A stretch of DNA of 64,000 nucleotides from Ambrosia x helenae (Eukaryota; Streptophyta; Magnoliopsida; Asterales; Asteraceae), in NCBI GenBank assembly GCA_030844895.1, contig CM061230.1, forward strand, positions 846,705 through 910,704, given 5' to 3'. The first letter of the stretch is position 1. Each line of letters opens with the position of its first letter. Position numbers and translations under genes: made by a program. Shown here in pieces: positions 22,984 to 33,742 of this stretch. The notes under the pieces are model-generated. The model was not told where the DNA came from. It made no database searches and saw nothing but the letters and a program-made list of their open reading frames with translations.

Positions 22984-23077
22984 TAGTAATTGATGAAGCT
23001 GCCAGCATGATCTAAACTTTTCTTTATACTTAAACTTAAGAAATGATCAGATCATGTGGTATCTTCATCTGTTGCTA
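22984..23077 (+). ncRNA. MIR167: MIR167 precursor hairpin
   Basis: Positions 22994-23014 begin TGAAGCTGCC and end CATGATCTA. To my knowledge this is the mature miR167 sequence (5' arm) without mismatch. The opposite arm, 23049-23069 (begins AGATCATGTGG, ends CTTCATC), pairs with it: CATGATCT/AGATCATG is perfect, then one bulged G, two C-G pairs and one C/T mismatch, with the 2-nt 3' overhang of Dicer products. The lower stem continues about 10 bp below (22984-22993 with 23068-23077). The loop is 23015-23048. miR167 guides cleavage of ARF6 and ARF8 auxin response factor mRNAs (established for plants). Expression here is inferred from the TATA box and hairpin. Confidence 0.92.
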
Positions 23078-23460
23078 TGTTTCACAAACCCTATAATATT
23101 CTTTCTAAGTTCTTCATATAAAAATTTGAACGAAGAAATCTTTGTAAGTCATATATTTTATTTATCCTTTGTTATGTTTCACAAACACTACAATGCTCTT
23201 TCTAATATCTTCAAACAAATTTGAATGAGGAAATTATCCTAAGTCATCAATCTTTTTTATCCGTTATGTTTCACAAACATTAACACTACAATTTTCTTCC
23301 TAAGATTAATTTTTTCTATGAGCTTGAACGAAAAATCTTTGTAATTCACATTAGCCCTTCATCTTCTTCTATGTTTTACAATCATTAATACTACAATATT
23401 CTTTCAAATATTATCATATGAATGAAGAAATCTTGTTAGTCATATCAATTCCTTTAAAAG
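23061..23460 (+). repeat. Degenerate tandem array (about 4 units of 93-107 bp) joined to MIR167
   Basis: The motif (G/C)TATGTTTCACAAAC recurs near 23075, 23172, 23264 and, changed to CTATGTTTTACAATC, 23370. Each is followed by CTACAAT(G/A)TTCTTTC-type sequence and GAA(C/T)GA(A/G)GAAAT. The first unit begins inside the 3' arm of the MIR167 hairpin (ATCTTCATCTGTTGCTATG). It lies in the presumptive primary transcript. Confidence 0.7.
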
Positions 23461-24538
23461 TGCATTTAATTTTGGGTTTCTTTCTTATGCAAGATGTTAT
23501 AGGTAACACAATGCATACACAAGTGAAATAATTCTATACACCAAATTATTTTTGTTGTGTATTGTTGTATCAATTGTCATTGTAATATAATAATGTTAGA
23601 TGTAATTTTGAGTTAATAAAAGTATAAAACAACCTATAAAAGTTAACCTTTTTTTTTAAAAAAAAAGAATGTAGAATGGAGGAGTGCAAGTACATGTATG
23701 GCGTGGGAATCTTAGTTGTTGATGTTAGGGTTATTTAGTGACAAGATTTCTCATAAGTCTCAACACTCTTACTTCTGCTTTTAAGATTCTCCTTTTTATA
23801 AATTAATAATTGTTATATAATTATTGTTATTATTACAATACATATATATATGCAGGTGTATAACATGTGACTAGACATGTTATTGAGATAACTTATTTTA
23901 CGGATAAAGCCAGGACCATCTATCTACTTTATAATAATAACATATTATCAAGGAAAGAAACAACTAGTGATGTTTTATGAATTTGGTTCACATATTAAAT
24001 TTTTTTTTATGAAGTTTCTCTGGCTTCCAATTCACCAGGATAGTGCTACCAAGATACGGCATTGATGTTTATCATTGTTTTATTTGTATTTGATAATTAA
24101 TAATTAATATATTTACTTATTTGTAAAACTCATTTGTTTATTGTTCTACGTTTATACTTGTTTGCAAATTATAAATTCAATAATTGGATTTAGAACATCC
24201 AAACTGAATGTGATTAGGGTAACTTTATTCTGTCATGATGTGTTTGCAAACCCCCATATGATATTTCAAGCTACCAAGAATTTGTTTAGAAGTTTGTGAT
24301 TATTTTAGAAGGTATATATTTAGGATCCATACCTTGTAAAATCTTTTATTTAATGTTGAAAATTTATCAATTTATTATCATTAAAAATATATATTCTTAT
24401 CAATTCCCATGAGGCTAATGAAGATACTAATCCCTGCTAAAATCAAGTATAATTGTTAAAAAAAGCGTGTTTTTAAACAATTGTAAAAATTAATATTTGT
24501 AAAAAAAAAAGTTATGCTAATTTATAAATTTTACAATT
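23461..24538. other. Intergenic AT-rich DNA
   Basis: No gene, RNA or repeat with clear ends recognised. Confidence 0.5.
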
Positions 24539-24871
24539 ACCACATGTTTAAAGATCGCTTAGAGCATTCTCAATAGCTTCCTCATTCCCCATTCACTCAC
24601 AACCAATCACAACCACATATTACATTAAAAACCATTACGGTTTCTCTCTCCTTCACGCACAACCACTTTCAACAAATATTAAAAAATAAATACAGTTTTT
24701 CCGTTTTCTTTAAAAGATTCTCAAATAACCCAAAATTTACCGATAAATAATAGATTTCCCATTTTGTTCACTCACAACCATTTTCAACCCCATAAAAAAT
24801 TATAGGGTTTTGTCTCACAAAAAAATGGGAGCTCTATTGAGAATGCTCTAAGCGATCTTTAAACATGTGGT
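24539..24871. mobile_element. MITE with perfect 38-bp terminal inverted repeats
   Basis: 24539-24576 and 24834-24871 are exact reverse complements (outer ACCACATG, inner GAGCATTCTCAATAG). The interior holds CTCACAACCA-type repeats. No TSD was found. A degenerate relative occurs near 56955-57060. Confidence 0.8.
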
Positions 24872-25779
24872 TCCAATTTCGCGTGTGAACAATTTTGAGC
24901 AGAATAGAAACAACAAGAAAATATACAGAATTGATGCTTGTAACTAGTTCATGAGGACATTTACGATAAATAGGATATCTAAATAAAACTACTGAATCTT
25001 GAGTTTGGTTGAGCTGCATACACGAAATAGAAGAAAAAGGCTAATGGCTAGAAACGCTAAAGAAACTAAAGTTTGGATGGTTCAGCCGACTCAGTTAACC
25101 CAGCAAGTTTTATTTATGTTTATCTATGTATACGTTGGTTCACAATTAAAGTTTTGGATTCGTCACATCACTATTCACTACGTTTATTTCTTCATTTATG
25201 AGTAATGAGCGGACTCTTAACAACATGAGCCTACACTTACTTTTGGTTTAGTAAATTATTATTCATTTTGGACCAAATACATACTTTTAAATTAATTTTA
25301 ATTTATTTAAATATATTTATTTTAGATATCAAATGTATATTTAATTCTTTATATACGTCATTGACATTGTAACATGTTGCAACTTTATTATGAAAAATAA
25401 TCGAGTTCTTATTGTTTAGTTTTTGGGCTTTGGGTTGTATACTACATTTGACGTTTCTTCTTTTTGAAGCCCATGTATGGTTGGTTAATATGGGCTAGTA
25501 CTAGTTAATACGTATTACCATAGGCTTGAATGTTTGATTTTTTTTTATAAACCTAAAACTTATTGTAGTAATTACAAATTATCCTACAAGACTATGTAAA
25601 CAAACCTACTTAACTTTGTGCCATTTCATTATTAAATAAACCTATATGACTCTTAAGTATTACCAAGGCCCAAGCCAACACAAGGCCCAAAGTTAATTTA
25701 AGATAGCCTAACGACCCAACTTCACTTGGGTTGGTTGTTGGTTCTCCTTGGGACATAATACATCAACAATATTCACTCA
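24872..25779. other. Intergenic DNA
   Basis: No gene recognised. Small open frames are not supported by any family resemblance. Confidence 0.5.
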
Positions 25780-25787
25780 ACCACATG

Positions 25788-26273
25788 TAGGGCTGCAAAC
25801 GAACTGAACTTTCAGCGAATGGTTCATGAACCGTTTGGCAGGAAGTTCGTTCGTTTAATAAATAAACGAACGAACATGAACAGAGGTCGCGTTCATTCGT
25901 TTATGTTCGTGAACGTTCGGTAACGTTTCGTTATGTTCGATAGTTTAATAGGGTTTATGATGTCTTAAGAATTATATCTTATTCCAAAGTTAATATATGT
26001 TCGTTTGTGTTTGTTTATGTTCATGAACATTTCTTTGTGTTCGTTTGTGTTATGAACACTTGTTTATGTTCATTAATGTTCGTTTGTGTTCGTGTGCGTT
26101 CATGAACAAAATTAACAAACGAACACGAACACAAGTGTTTTCTTAATGAACGAACACGAACAAAAAATCTCATTCGGCAAGTGTTCATGAACTGTTCGTG
26201 AACACATGATTTCCTTAACAAACGAACACGAACAAAGTCTTGTTCGTGTTCGTTCGGTTCGTTTGCAGCCCTA
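25788..26273. mobile_element. hAT-like MITE (486 bp) with 8-bp TSD
   Basis: Terminal inverted repeats TAGGGCTGCAAACGAAC and GTTCGTTTGCAGCCCTA. Flanking direct repeats are ACCACATG at 25780-25787 and 26274-26281. The interior is filled with GAACACGAAC/GTTCGTGTTC repeats. The 8-bp TSD and the TAGGG terminus fit the hAT superfamily. Confidence 0.9.
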
Positions 26274-26281
26274 ACCACATG

Positions 26282-27606
26282 ACATTAGAGTAGCAAAAAA
26301 AAATAAGAATAAAACCAAATAACAACGCCTTAAAGAATAAGACCTCACTCAAAGTTTAAGGAGCAGCCATGCCGGCCACATGGGTCACGAATCCATCGGT
26401 TGCAGGCCCTACCGATGGATCCATCAAGAGTGGAAGCCCCCACCAAGTTCATGATTTTTGGCAAAGATGATTGACCATCACACATTTGACAAGGAATTTT
26501 GTTGAGTCGACAGATACACAACTAATTAACTTGCAAATTTAAAAGAGTTAGAAGTCGGCCCAATGATGGATGCAATGCCTTCATAGTTGCAACCGTATTT
26601 CCATGCTTGAACCATGCAATAGGTCACAATAAAGTACAATAGATAGGTACTACTTACTACAAAATATAAGCTCAACCAATCGACTAAAATTGCTATATAG
26701 ATAGAAAGTTAGCGTTAGTTATTGTGCAGCTCCGATTGTAATTGCTACGACAAGATGATGCCTATTAGAACGAAGACGTAGACAGTGATAACATATCATC
26801 AAGAGAAATGCTTTGAGGTGAGTTCTATTACATTTGCCCTTTAACTTTTTTAGGACTCGAATACACGCTTATGTGATGTTTCGATGTTTTGTTTAAAAGT
26901 TACATGTCTCCTATCTATCTATACTACTTTATAAAGGAGGAATGATGTACCATTTAGTAATTTGCATTTCCATACAACTTAAGATGCAACATGCACAACA
27001 TATTAAAGCATGAAATTCAAGGGTATTATGGGGATAGTTGTGATAATTAAGACACTTAAAGGGGCAATGTAGACATTTTACCCACCTCATGCTTTACAAT
27101 ATCAAAACACTTTATAATACTACCCTCCTTCTTCCATCCCTACCCTCACAAACATCATTTGCCTTATGGTTTTCCTTCTTCATCATCAATGTTACCAATG
27201 AATATTTCATTCAAGAAGATGTTGGAAATTACAAAAATTTAATAATATGATGAATGGTATTTAATTGATTTTAGTGAAATTATTAAGGAGACTCTTTAGT
27301 AGAGTTTTTTATTTCACTTTATTAGAGTTTATGGCTCTAATTAAGTTAGTCTCTTCACTCATCCTTAGGTCTTGTATACATAGAAGACTTTGTGCCTCAT
27401 TTGAAAGACTAGAAAAAAAATACAAGAAACATAAAGAAGAGGATTCATAAAAGAATTCTTGAAGAAGAAGAAGAAGAAGAAAAACTTGACCCATATGTTA
27501 GGAACTTATAGAAATAAGTTTTTCTATACTTGATTCCACCACATTTCCATTATTTTTGTCTGTGATACACTCATTGCAACAAAAAGTTAATGTGTGTGCT
27601 TTGCAG
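26282..27606. other. Intergenic; possible Helitron 5' end near 26918
   Basis: At 26918 the sequence A|TCTATACTACTTTATAAAGG resembles plant Helitron 5' ends. No CTRR 3' end with hairpin was found. 26700-26815 may hold a further upstream exon of the E3 ligase fragment (GACAGTGATAACATATCATC... before GAG|GTGAG), but the frame is broken. Confidence 0.3.
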
Positions 27607-27878
27607 GTTGTTTGGCAGGATGATATCGATCCAGACAATATGACATACGAGGTTTTGCTATTTAGTGTTCATTGGTTACTACTAATGTTAAGGTTTTCTT
27701 AATAAATTACAGCAAGAACGGATTTAAAATACCCTTGTTTAATCGTGCAGGAATTACTTGATTTAGGCGAGGCTATTGGGACTGAGAGTCGGGGTCTTTC
27801 TGAAGATCATATTAATTCACTTCCAACTACAAGATACAAGTCGGGCGGCTTCTTTTTGAGGAAAACATCTGGAGAAAG
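27607..27878 (+). pseudogene. BIG BROTHER-like RING E3 ubiquitin ligase gene fragment (two exons)
   Basis: Exon A (27607-27651) follows TTTGCAG and encodes VVWQDDIDPDNMTYE, with a GT donor at 27652. Exon B (27751-27878) follows CGTGCAG and encodes ELLDLGEAIGTESRGLSEDH...FFLRKTSGE, ending AG|GTAAG. The joined frame is open. This matches my memory of the region just before the RING domain in BIG BROTHER/BB-related ligases, which restrict organ growth by ubiquitinating growth regulators. The RING exon (CX2C...) is not found downstream and no start exon is recognisable, so this is a gene fragment, possibly captured by a Helitron. Confidence 0.65.
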
Positions 27879-28439
27879 GTAAGTTTGGGTTAAAAAAAAT
27901 TTATTTATGTTTCTCTTTGTTCTTTCTCTATTATATTTATGAATCATTATAGTTTGATTATTAAAATGAATTAATGTGTGACAAAAGGTGGATGCTGATA
28001 CACTAAACTTACCAAATTTATTGACTACATATAGGGAAAAGATCAAGACACCAACAGTCAACATGTCTCTTTATGAAAAAGAATTATTAAAATGATGTTA
28101 GGCAAGTTATTAAGATGTGTTACTATTACTTTGTACAAGATTCTTTTCATTTGAGTCATTCGACTCTATATGTTGTGCTGCTAATCTGCTATTACTCTTG
28201 CAATAATGAGATATTAGTGATGTTTATTTCTTACCAGCATACTTAGTTAATATTCGGGCGAACCTTGGAGCAATGTCCATGACAGATTTAGAAGTTTTTT
28301 TGTCAGTGGGTGCCTAAATGAACCACGTTAGCCAAAACTGAGTAATGCCAAAACTGAGTAATCCTTTGTTTGGTTAGAAAATGGTCTTGTTAATGCGTGC
28401 ATCATACTATCATGATGAGGCTCATGAACGAGATTTGGC
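27879..28439. other. Intergenic; no RING exon found
   Basis: Searched for the missing RING exon of the preceding fragment and found none. No other gene recognised. Confidence 0.5.
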
Positions 28440-29096
28440 TTAATTTGGTCGGAAAAAGAATATACTAAGTTCTTGACCAGTATTACCATCAGGGTCAACC
28501 AAATGGAAGGTTTCCGATTGATTCATCGACTTACCACTAACCCTATTGAAGTTTCCCCTTAGGTACATTATATCATCTTCTTGTTTAACATCCTTTGCCT
28601 TCACGATCCCCGCACCAACATGCACGGTTTCCATGTGTTTTTAAAAGCTTGATATCGGTTAATGATGGTTGTATCTTGTATGCAAACCCTACTTTTTTTT
28701 CCATTACAATGCATGGTCCCATAATGGCATGGATAATAAAGACTTATGATCACGAGACGATTGATCGAATTCTTTTGAGAACTCAAGGGCAATTCTTAGG
28801 TTCCCATTTTTCATTTCATGGGCTAAAAATGTTGTGGAGACGGTGAGTTCAAGGAGGAGAATAGGGGTTTGTGATTTAGGGTTTGGATGCAAAAGTTAGC
28901 TTTACCGGTTCGTGAACCGAATATGGTACCGGTAATATTGGTGGCGGTGGTTAGGAAGACTATAGATGATGATTTGGGATGGTGGTAAGGGTGGACTAGA
29001 CGGTTGTTGTTGTTGTCGTTGTTGTATTCTGGTTTTGAACAAGGGTGCGGTTTTTGGTGGTTCGACTGAACGGCGGCGAAAGAGTGATGATGTCAA
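28440..29096 (-). pseudogene. MIZU-KUSSEI1-like (DUF617) protein, frameshifted
   Basis: Minus strand. Successive frames give the family landmarks in order: a variable Gln/Pro-rich N-terminus (29096-28950), NITGTIFGSRTGKANFCIQ (about 28940-28880), ILLLELTVSTTFLAHEM and GNLRIALEF (about 28870-28800), LLSMPLW, CNGKKSRVCIQ (about 28700), VHVGAGIV (28625), YLRGNFNRVSGK and FHLVDPDGNTGQELSIFFF before the stop at 28440. MIZ1 acts in root hydrotropism. Other members are largely uncharacterised. At least three frame changes (near 28880, 28710 and 28630) disable it. The gene is intronless here, as family members usually are. It lies 28 bp downstream of an LTR primer-binding-site-like motif on the same strand. 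Confidence 0.82.
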
Positions 29097-29124
29097 ATTT
29101 TATTTTTTTTGAGCAGGATAGTAA

Positions 29125-29513
29125 CCTGCTCTGATACCATATAGAAATCTAAGCGGAAGCGATTTTCTATTTGGTTTTGGTTTTATTTGTTTGAGCCATG
29201 CAGCCGGAGGGCTGCTCGGTTGTAGTCACGACTCTCAAAGCGGCTAGATGGTTTTGATACAAGAAATGTAAAGAGAATATGAAAGATGTTTTATTGTAAT
29301 ATTTGGTACATCAAATAAGGAGATGACCTCCTCTATAAATACAAGAAAGGAAAACATAAAAGAGGAATGAGCTAATCTCGAGTTAGTCTTGGTCAATGAT
29401 CAATAATGTTGGTCAATGGTCAAGGTCAATGATGTGCTTGATTTATACATTTGACTTTGATTGTTGACTTTTGACTTGACTACATAATCATCGGAGGAGA
29501 AATATCTCCAATA
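29125..29513 (-). repeat. LTR remnant with adjacent primer binding site
   Basis: The minus strand at 29139-29125 reads TGGTATCAGAGCAGG, a tRNA-Met type primer binding site. The preceding 29140-29513 begins ATTGGAGATATTTCTCC, as Ty1/Copia LTRs often do (usually TGTTGGAGATATT). No second LTR was found, and the expected CA end is degenerate. It could be a solo or truncated Copia LTR, or part of a small non-autonomous (TRIM-like) element. Confidence 0.5.
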
Positions 29514-30711
29514 CTAATAAGACTATTCACAAAGTAGCAGATTTGAACTTATTATATGCATCACCAAAAACAAAAACGCGTATATAGGTGGTATGCGCTA
29601 AGGGATCACAATAGCACTGAAGAATCAAGGACAACAACTAACTAATTGAGCTCTTTACAGTTTACGAACTGCATTACTCAAAGTTTACATAATGATCATG
29701 TTCTCTAAGCCTGTAAACGAACCAAATGAACACGAACAAAGACATGTTCGTGTTTGTTGATTTAACTTTAACCGAACACGAACACATAATCGAACACATT
29801 TTTTTGTTCGTGTTCATTCATTAAAAACATTATGTTTATATTTACACAACTAGCTAGAACACTCAATTTATGTTTATATTTATATAAATATAACTACTTA
29901 TGTAATTAATAAAATTTAAACAAAAATGAACGAACATAAATGAATGAACATAAACGAACGTTCACGAATAAGAATGAACGAACACAACATTTGTTCAAGT
30001 CTGTTCATTTACTTAAACGAACTTCCCGCCGAACAAGTTCACGAACAGTTCATAAACCTTCGGTTCGTTCACATGCCTAATGTTCTCTAGAGAAAATGCT
30101 GGTTTGCACTGCTAAAAAATGTTTAAAAATAAATGCTAATGCCTATGAAATCAAGCTTAGCCGTAGTCTTACTGCAACTCTAACACAAACCTTATTCTAT
30201 TATGCTTAAGCTAAATGTTTACATACACATTATCGTATTCAATCATCTTGTAAACCTGCAAAATCCTACCGTCATACGCGATTGTTCAACGGAGTGTCTC
30301 ATTCAGGTTCATGAAATTATTAATTTCTATCTATGAAGATGATGAAAATTTGATGAAAATCAAAACTGAGATAACTTTTATTGATTCATTCGATTTACCA
30401 TCAAAATCTACACATTATTAATGAGAAGGTGTGTGTACCTTTCTGTTACGATCGAGTCTTGATAAGTTAATTTGAAGAATATTATAGATATAGTTAGTTG
30501 TGTAGATCTCTGCTGCGTGTGGTGATACTATAGGTCGATAATACAAATTGAGGAACCGCCATAGTAGGGAAGGAGATGCCTTTATTTATCATAGTGGTGC
30601 AAATGATGCGCAGTTCGTTCGAGTGTTGCTGCTCGGGGTTGGATTGTTAAAAAAAGCTTGAATGAGTCGAGTCTTAATAAGTTTGAGTCTGAGCTCGAGC
30701 TTGAAAAATGA
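29514..30711. repeat. Segmental duplicate, copy 1 (homologous to 54490-56152)
   Basis: Shares a co-linear sequence with 54490-56152 in the same orientation, from CTAATAAGA to GAGCTTGAAAAATGA. Both contain an old hAT-like MITE. On the minus strand there are splice-like signals (TTTGCAG|GTTTACAAGATG at about 30258 and AAAG|GTACAC at about 30438), so a gene 5' region may underlie it, but I do not recognise a protein. Confidence 0.8.
29707..30080. mobile_element. hAT-like MITE inside the duplicated segment
   Basis: Ends AAGCCTGTAAACGAACC and GGTTCGTTCACATGCCTAA are imperfect inverted repeats. Flanks TGTTCTCT at 29699-29706 and 30081-30088 form an 8-bp TSD. The same insertion is present in the 54-kb copy, so it predates the duplication. 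Confidence 0.8.
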
Positions 30712-30713
30712 GG

Positions 30714-31260
30714 CGAGGTTGATGATGTTTCAGTTCACCCTCAAGGATCAAGCGAAATTGTGGTATCATTCATTGCCTGCTGGGAGTATATTCACATGGC
30801 AAGAGCTTCAACAACAGTTATTAGAGGAATATTATACTATGACTCGCACTACTGATGATCGGGAGGCTATCAGAACTTTCCAACAACACGATGGGAAACC
30901 ATTTCATGAAGCGTTCACAAGGTTTAAAGAGTTGTTAAGGAAATGTCCACATCAAGATATACCTATGTGAGAGCTGATTAAGTTGTTCTATGATGGCTTA
31001 TTACCCGAAGATGTTAGAGATCTGAATGCCAACAGTAACGGTACCTTTTTGACTAACCATGAGGATGTGGATTAGGAGTATATGGAGAGGTTGGCAGTGA
31101 CGTCAAAGAGACAGGCTCGTGCTAGTAGGAGAAGCCGAACAGGTGCAGCTAGGGGTGTTAATTATGAGTCTGAGAAGAGGATTGCAAGTTTGGAGCGCCA
31201 AATTGCACAACTGACAGCAGGTAAAGGCGCAGGAAAGGGTGAAGTGTACAGGTGTCTAAC
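30714..31260 (+). pseudogene. Fragment of an LTR-retrotransposon gag gene
   Basis: Reads LMMFQFTLKDQAKLWYHSL, then TWQELQQQLLEEYYTMTRTT, FHEAFTRFKELLRKCPHQDI, LIKLFYDGLLPEDVRDL, and a basic/coiled segment (SLERQIAQLTAGKG). This is the retrotransposon gag (capsid) pattern with W-Y-H-S-L and the F-x-R-F-K motif. In-frame stops occur at 30968 (TGA) and 31073 (TAG). No protease or RT follows. Different lineage from elements 1-3, perhaps an Athila/Tat relative. Confidence 0.75.
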
Positions 31261-31296
31261 TTCTCTTGGTTTTTGTTTCACTGGACCAAAACTAAT

Positions 31297-31633
31297 TAGA
31301 AGTGTACAAATCGGTTAACCGGTTTAAAAAAAAACCGTTTTTTTTTTAATTCGGTTTTTTTGTCTGGTTTAAAATCGGTTTTTTTAAATCGATTCGGTTT
31401 AAAAACCGGTTTTTATTGCAAAAAACCCAAACCGGTGAAACCGGTTAGGATCGGTTTTTAAACCGATTTATCATAAAAAACCGTTTTTTTATTTAAAAAA
31501 ACGTTTTTTTTAATCGGTTTTATAACCAGTTTGTTCATTGGTGCTGAATAACTGAAAAAAAAATCGGTTTTTTTCACACCAGTTTTTTTTAAACCGGTTT
31601 CGGTTATAATAACGGTTTTTTTGTACACCTCTA
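31297..31633. mobile_element. hAT-like MITE (337 bp) with 8-bp TSD
   Basis: Ends TAGAAGTGTACAAA and TTTGTACACCTCTA, and TSD AAACTAAT at 31289-31296 and 31634-31641. The interior is made of AACCGGTTT/AAACCGGTT repeats. Confidence 0.88.
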
Positions 31634-31641
31634 AAACTAAT

Positions 31642-32034
31642 TGAGTTATCTCAGTTAGTTTTCTGCTTGATTTTGTTGCCAACCAGGACATTTTTTTACA
31701 CATTTTCTGCCAATATGGCATGCCCGTAGGCAAAAAACTAACTGGCGTAACCCCAGTTAGTTTTCGTCCAGTGAAATAAAAACCAAGACAAGTTAGGTCA
31801 GTTAGATTTCAATTTTCAATTTAGGATTATTGCCTTCCAACCTGACAAAATTAGGATTATTTAAGTCCAATTCTCCATTTTTTACGACGAATTACAATTT
31901 TAGCAGTGCTTAATCACACTCCTCTTCTGGGGAGCTCACTGCCCCACTCCGGCTATACTATTTTGTTTTAACCAGGGTGGGATGGCATAGAGTTTGGCCT
32001 GACGTACACTAGAAAAACATAACATACACCAACC
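31642..32034. other. Intergenic DNA between two MITEs
   Basis: Low complexity, no gene recognised. TCACTGGACCAAAACTAA upstream of the previous MITE is echoed in inverted form near 31760 (TTTTCGTCCAGTGAAA), suggesting a further older inverted-repeat element around it. Confidence 0.4.
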
Positions 32035-32588
32035 TAGACGTGCACAAATCGGTTTTTTTAGGAATCGAACCGATTCCAAACCGGTTCGTGTTTGGGACCG
32101 GTTCGTGTCTAAACCGGTTTCGGTTTGCCCCCGGTTTCGCTGGTTTGAAAGACCCGTTTCATTTCGGTTCAGTTTCAGTTCGTGAACCAATTCATACGTG
32201 TACTTTTTTTTTTTTAAGAAAAGGCATCACAAAATTATTATTTTTTACGTAAAATTTGACTTTTATTGATATCTACACACTTTTATGGTGTATGAGCATA
32301 TATTTGTATGTGTAGAAACTTTTTTGTATAATTTTGTTATATATAAATTTTTTATATAAAATTTCAATTTTTTATAATAATTAAATACCGGTTTCGAAAG
32401 CATTTTTTTTCCAAATCGGTTCGGTATTAGGGGAAAATATACGGAATCAATGGGGGAACCGGCGGTTCATATCTTGGACCAAAACCGGTTCCTGAAATAC
32501 GGTCCTAGACCGGTTTCGGGTTGGTCTGGTTCTACCGGTTCAGTTCCACCGGTTCAATTCCAGGAATAGGTTGTTTTGTTCACCTCCA
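32035..32588. mobile_element. hAT-like MITE (554 bp), AACCGGTT-rich
   Basis: Begins TAGACGTGCACAAATCGG and ends TTTTGTTCACCTCCA. Flanks CACCAACC (32027-32034) and GACCAACC (32589-32596) match at seven of eight positions. The interior has repeated ACCGGTT(C/T) motifs. Confidence 0.72.
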
Positions 32589-33726
32589 GACCAACCCCAC
32601 GCAAGAAGAGGAGGGCGATTGAATTGCTACTCGTGGAAGTCGATCCGTCTTTATATCCGTGCAATGAATAGTTACATACATATTTTTTCTGCTCTTTTAA
32701 CTTTCGGTTATTGTAAAATTCATTTCAACATTCTTATTTTTGTCTTTGTTTCAATATAAATTTTAAGGTCTAGCTTTTTATTATAGAATGACTCAATCTA
32801 ACCTTACTGAATTGTCATTATTTTAATAATACAATGTAACATATTATAAAATTTTGAATATAATGTTGTGATTGGTATTGGTATCGGTCTTATTTAAACC
32901 AATACAGATTCAGTTTTTTTTGTTAATTATTAATGTAATACACATGTTGGCATTTGTTTATTATAATTAACCGGTGCATATATTCGTTTTTAGTAGTCAT
33001 GCTTCTTTGCTAAACGAAGGCTTTGAGTCAAAAATGCTTGTTTTGGGTATGGGTCATGTGAATGACCCAAGATAATTGTTACTTTTTGGGTCTGAGAGTA
33101 CATATGCATCTTTTATTCCAAAAAGAATACATGCCAAGGAAGGAACAAATTCCAAACATTAAAAAACACAAAAAAATATTTAAACGCATTAGGATCCCTT
33201 TAAAGGCCCATATAAAAGTGCTCATAATAACTTTTCAAGATTCTTACAAAATTATAAACTTAATAAAATGGTATTTGTTGTTACTAAAGTTGCGAAAGGG
33301 ATGATACAAGAATAAATCAAAGAATCAAATCGTTTAATAGGTTTGGTCTGACTGAGCTTTTTACGTAAATTCCTAACACTTTGTTGGTCATTTTCAAATG
33401 AGACCGATGTGAGCTTTTCCAAAGTAATATAACGCGTTAACTTAAGCGAAAGAACTATGCCATTCGGCAGGTTCCAAGTTAGTTGCAAGCAATTTCGACG
33501 ATTTAGCAAGTATGAATCTTAAAATAGCTTTTGGTTGGTGAAGTATCTAAAGCTTTTTTTTTTGGAAAACAATATATATTATGCTTTGTTTGATGGAAAT
33601 TTCAAACAACTTGGTAATAACTATAATATTTATATACTACATGTTTATTGTTCCTATGGGTGTATGTGTTAGAAAATGTAGGAGAAATTACAAATCCCTT
33701 TCGTTACCTTGGTGTAGTAAGAAAGT
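32589..33726. other. Intergenic AT-rich DNA
   Basis: No gene or clear repeat recognised. Confidence 0.5.
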
Positions 33727-33742
33727 CTTTAGCATCTTATAT

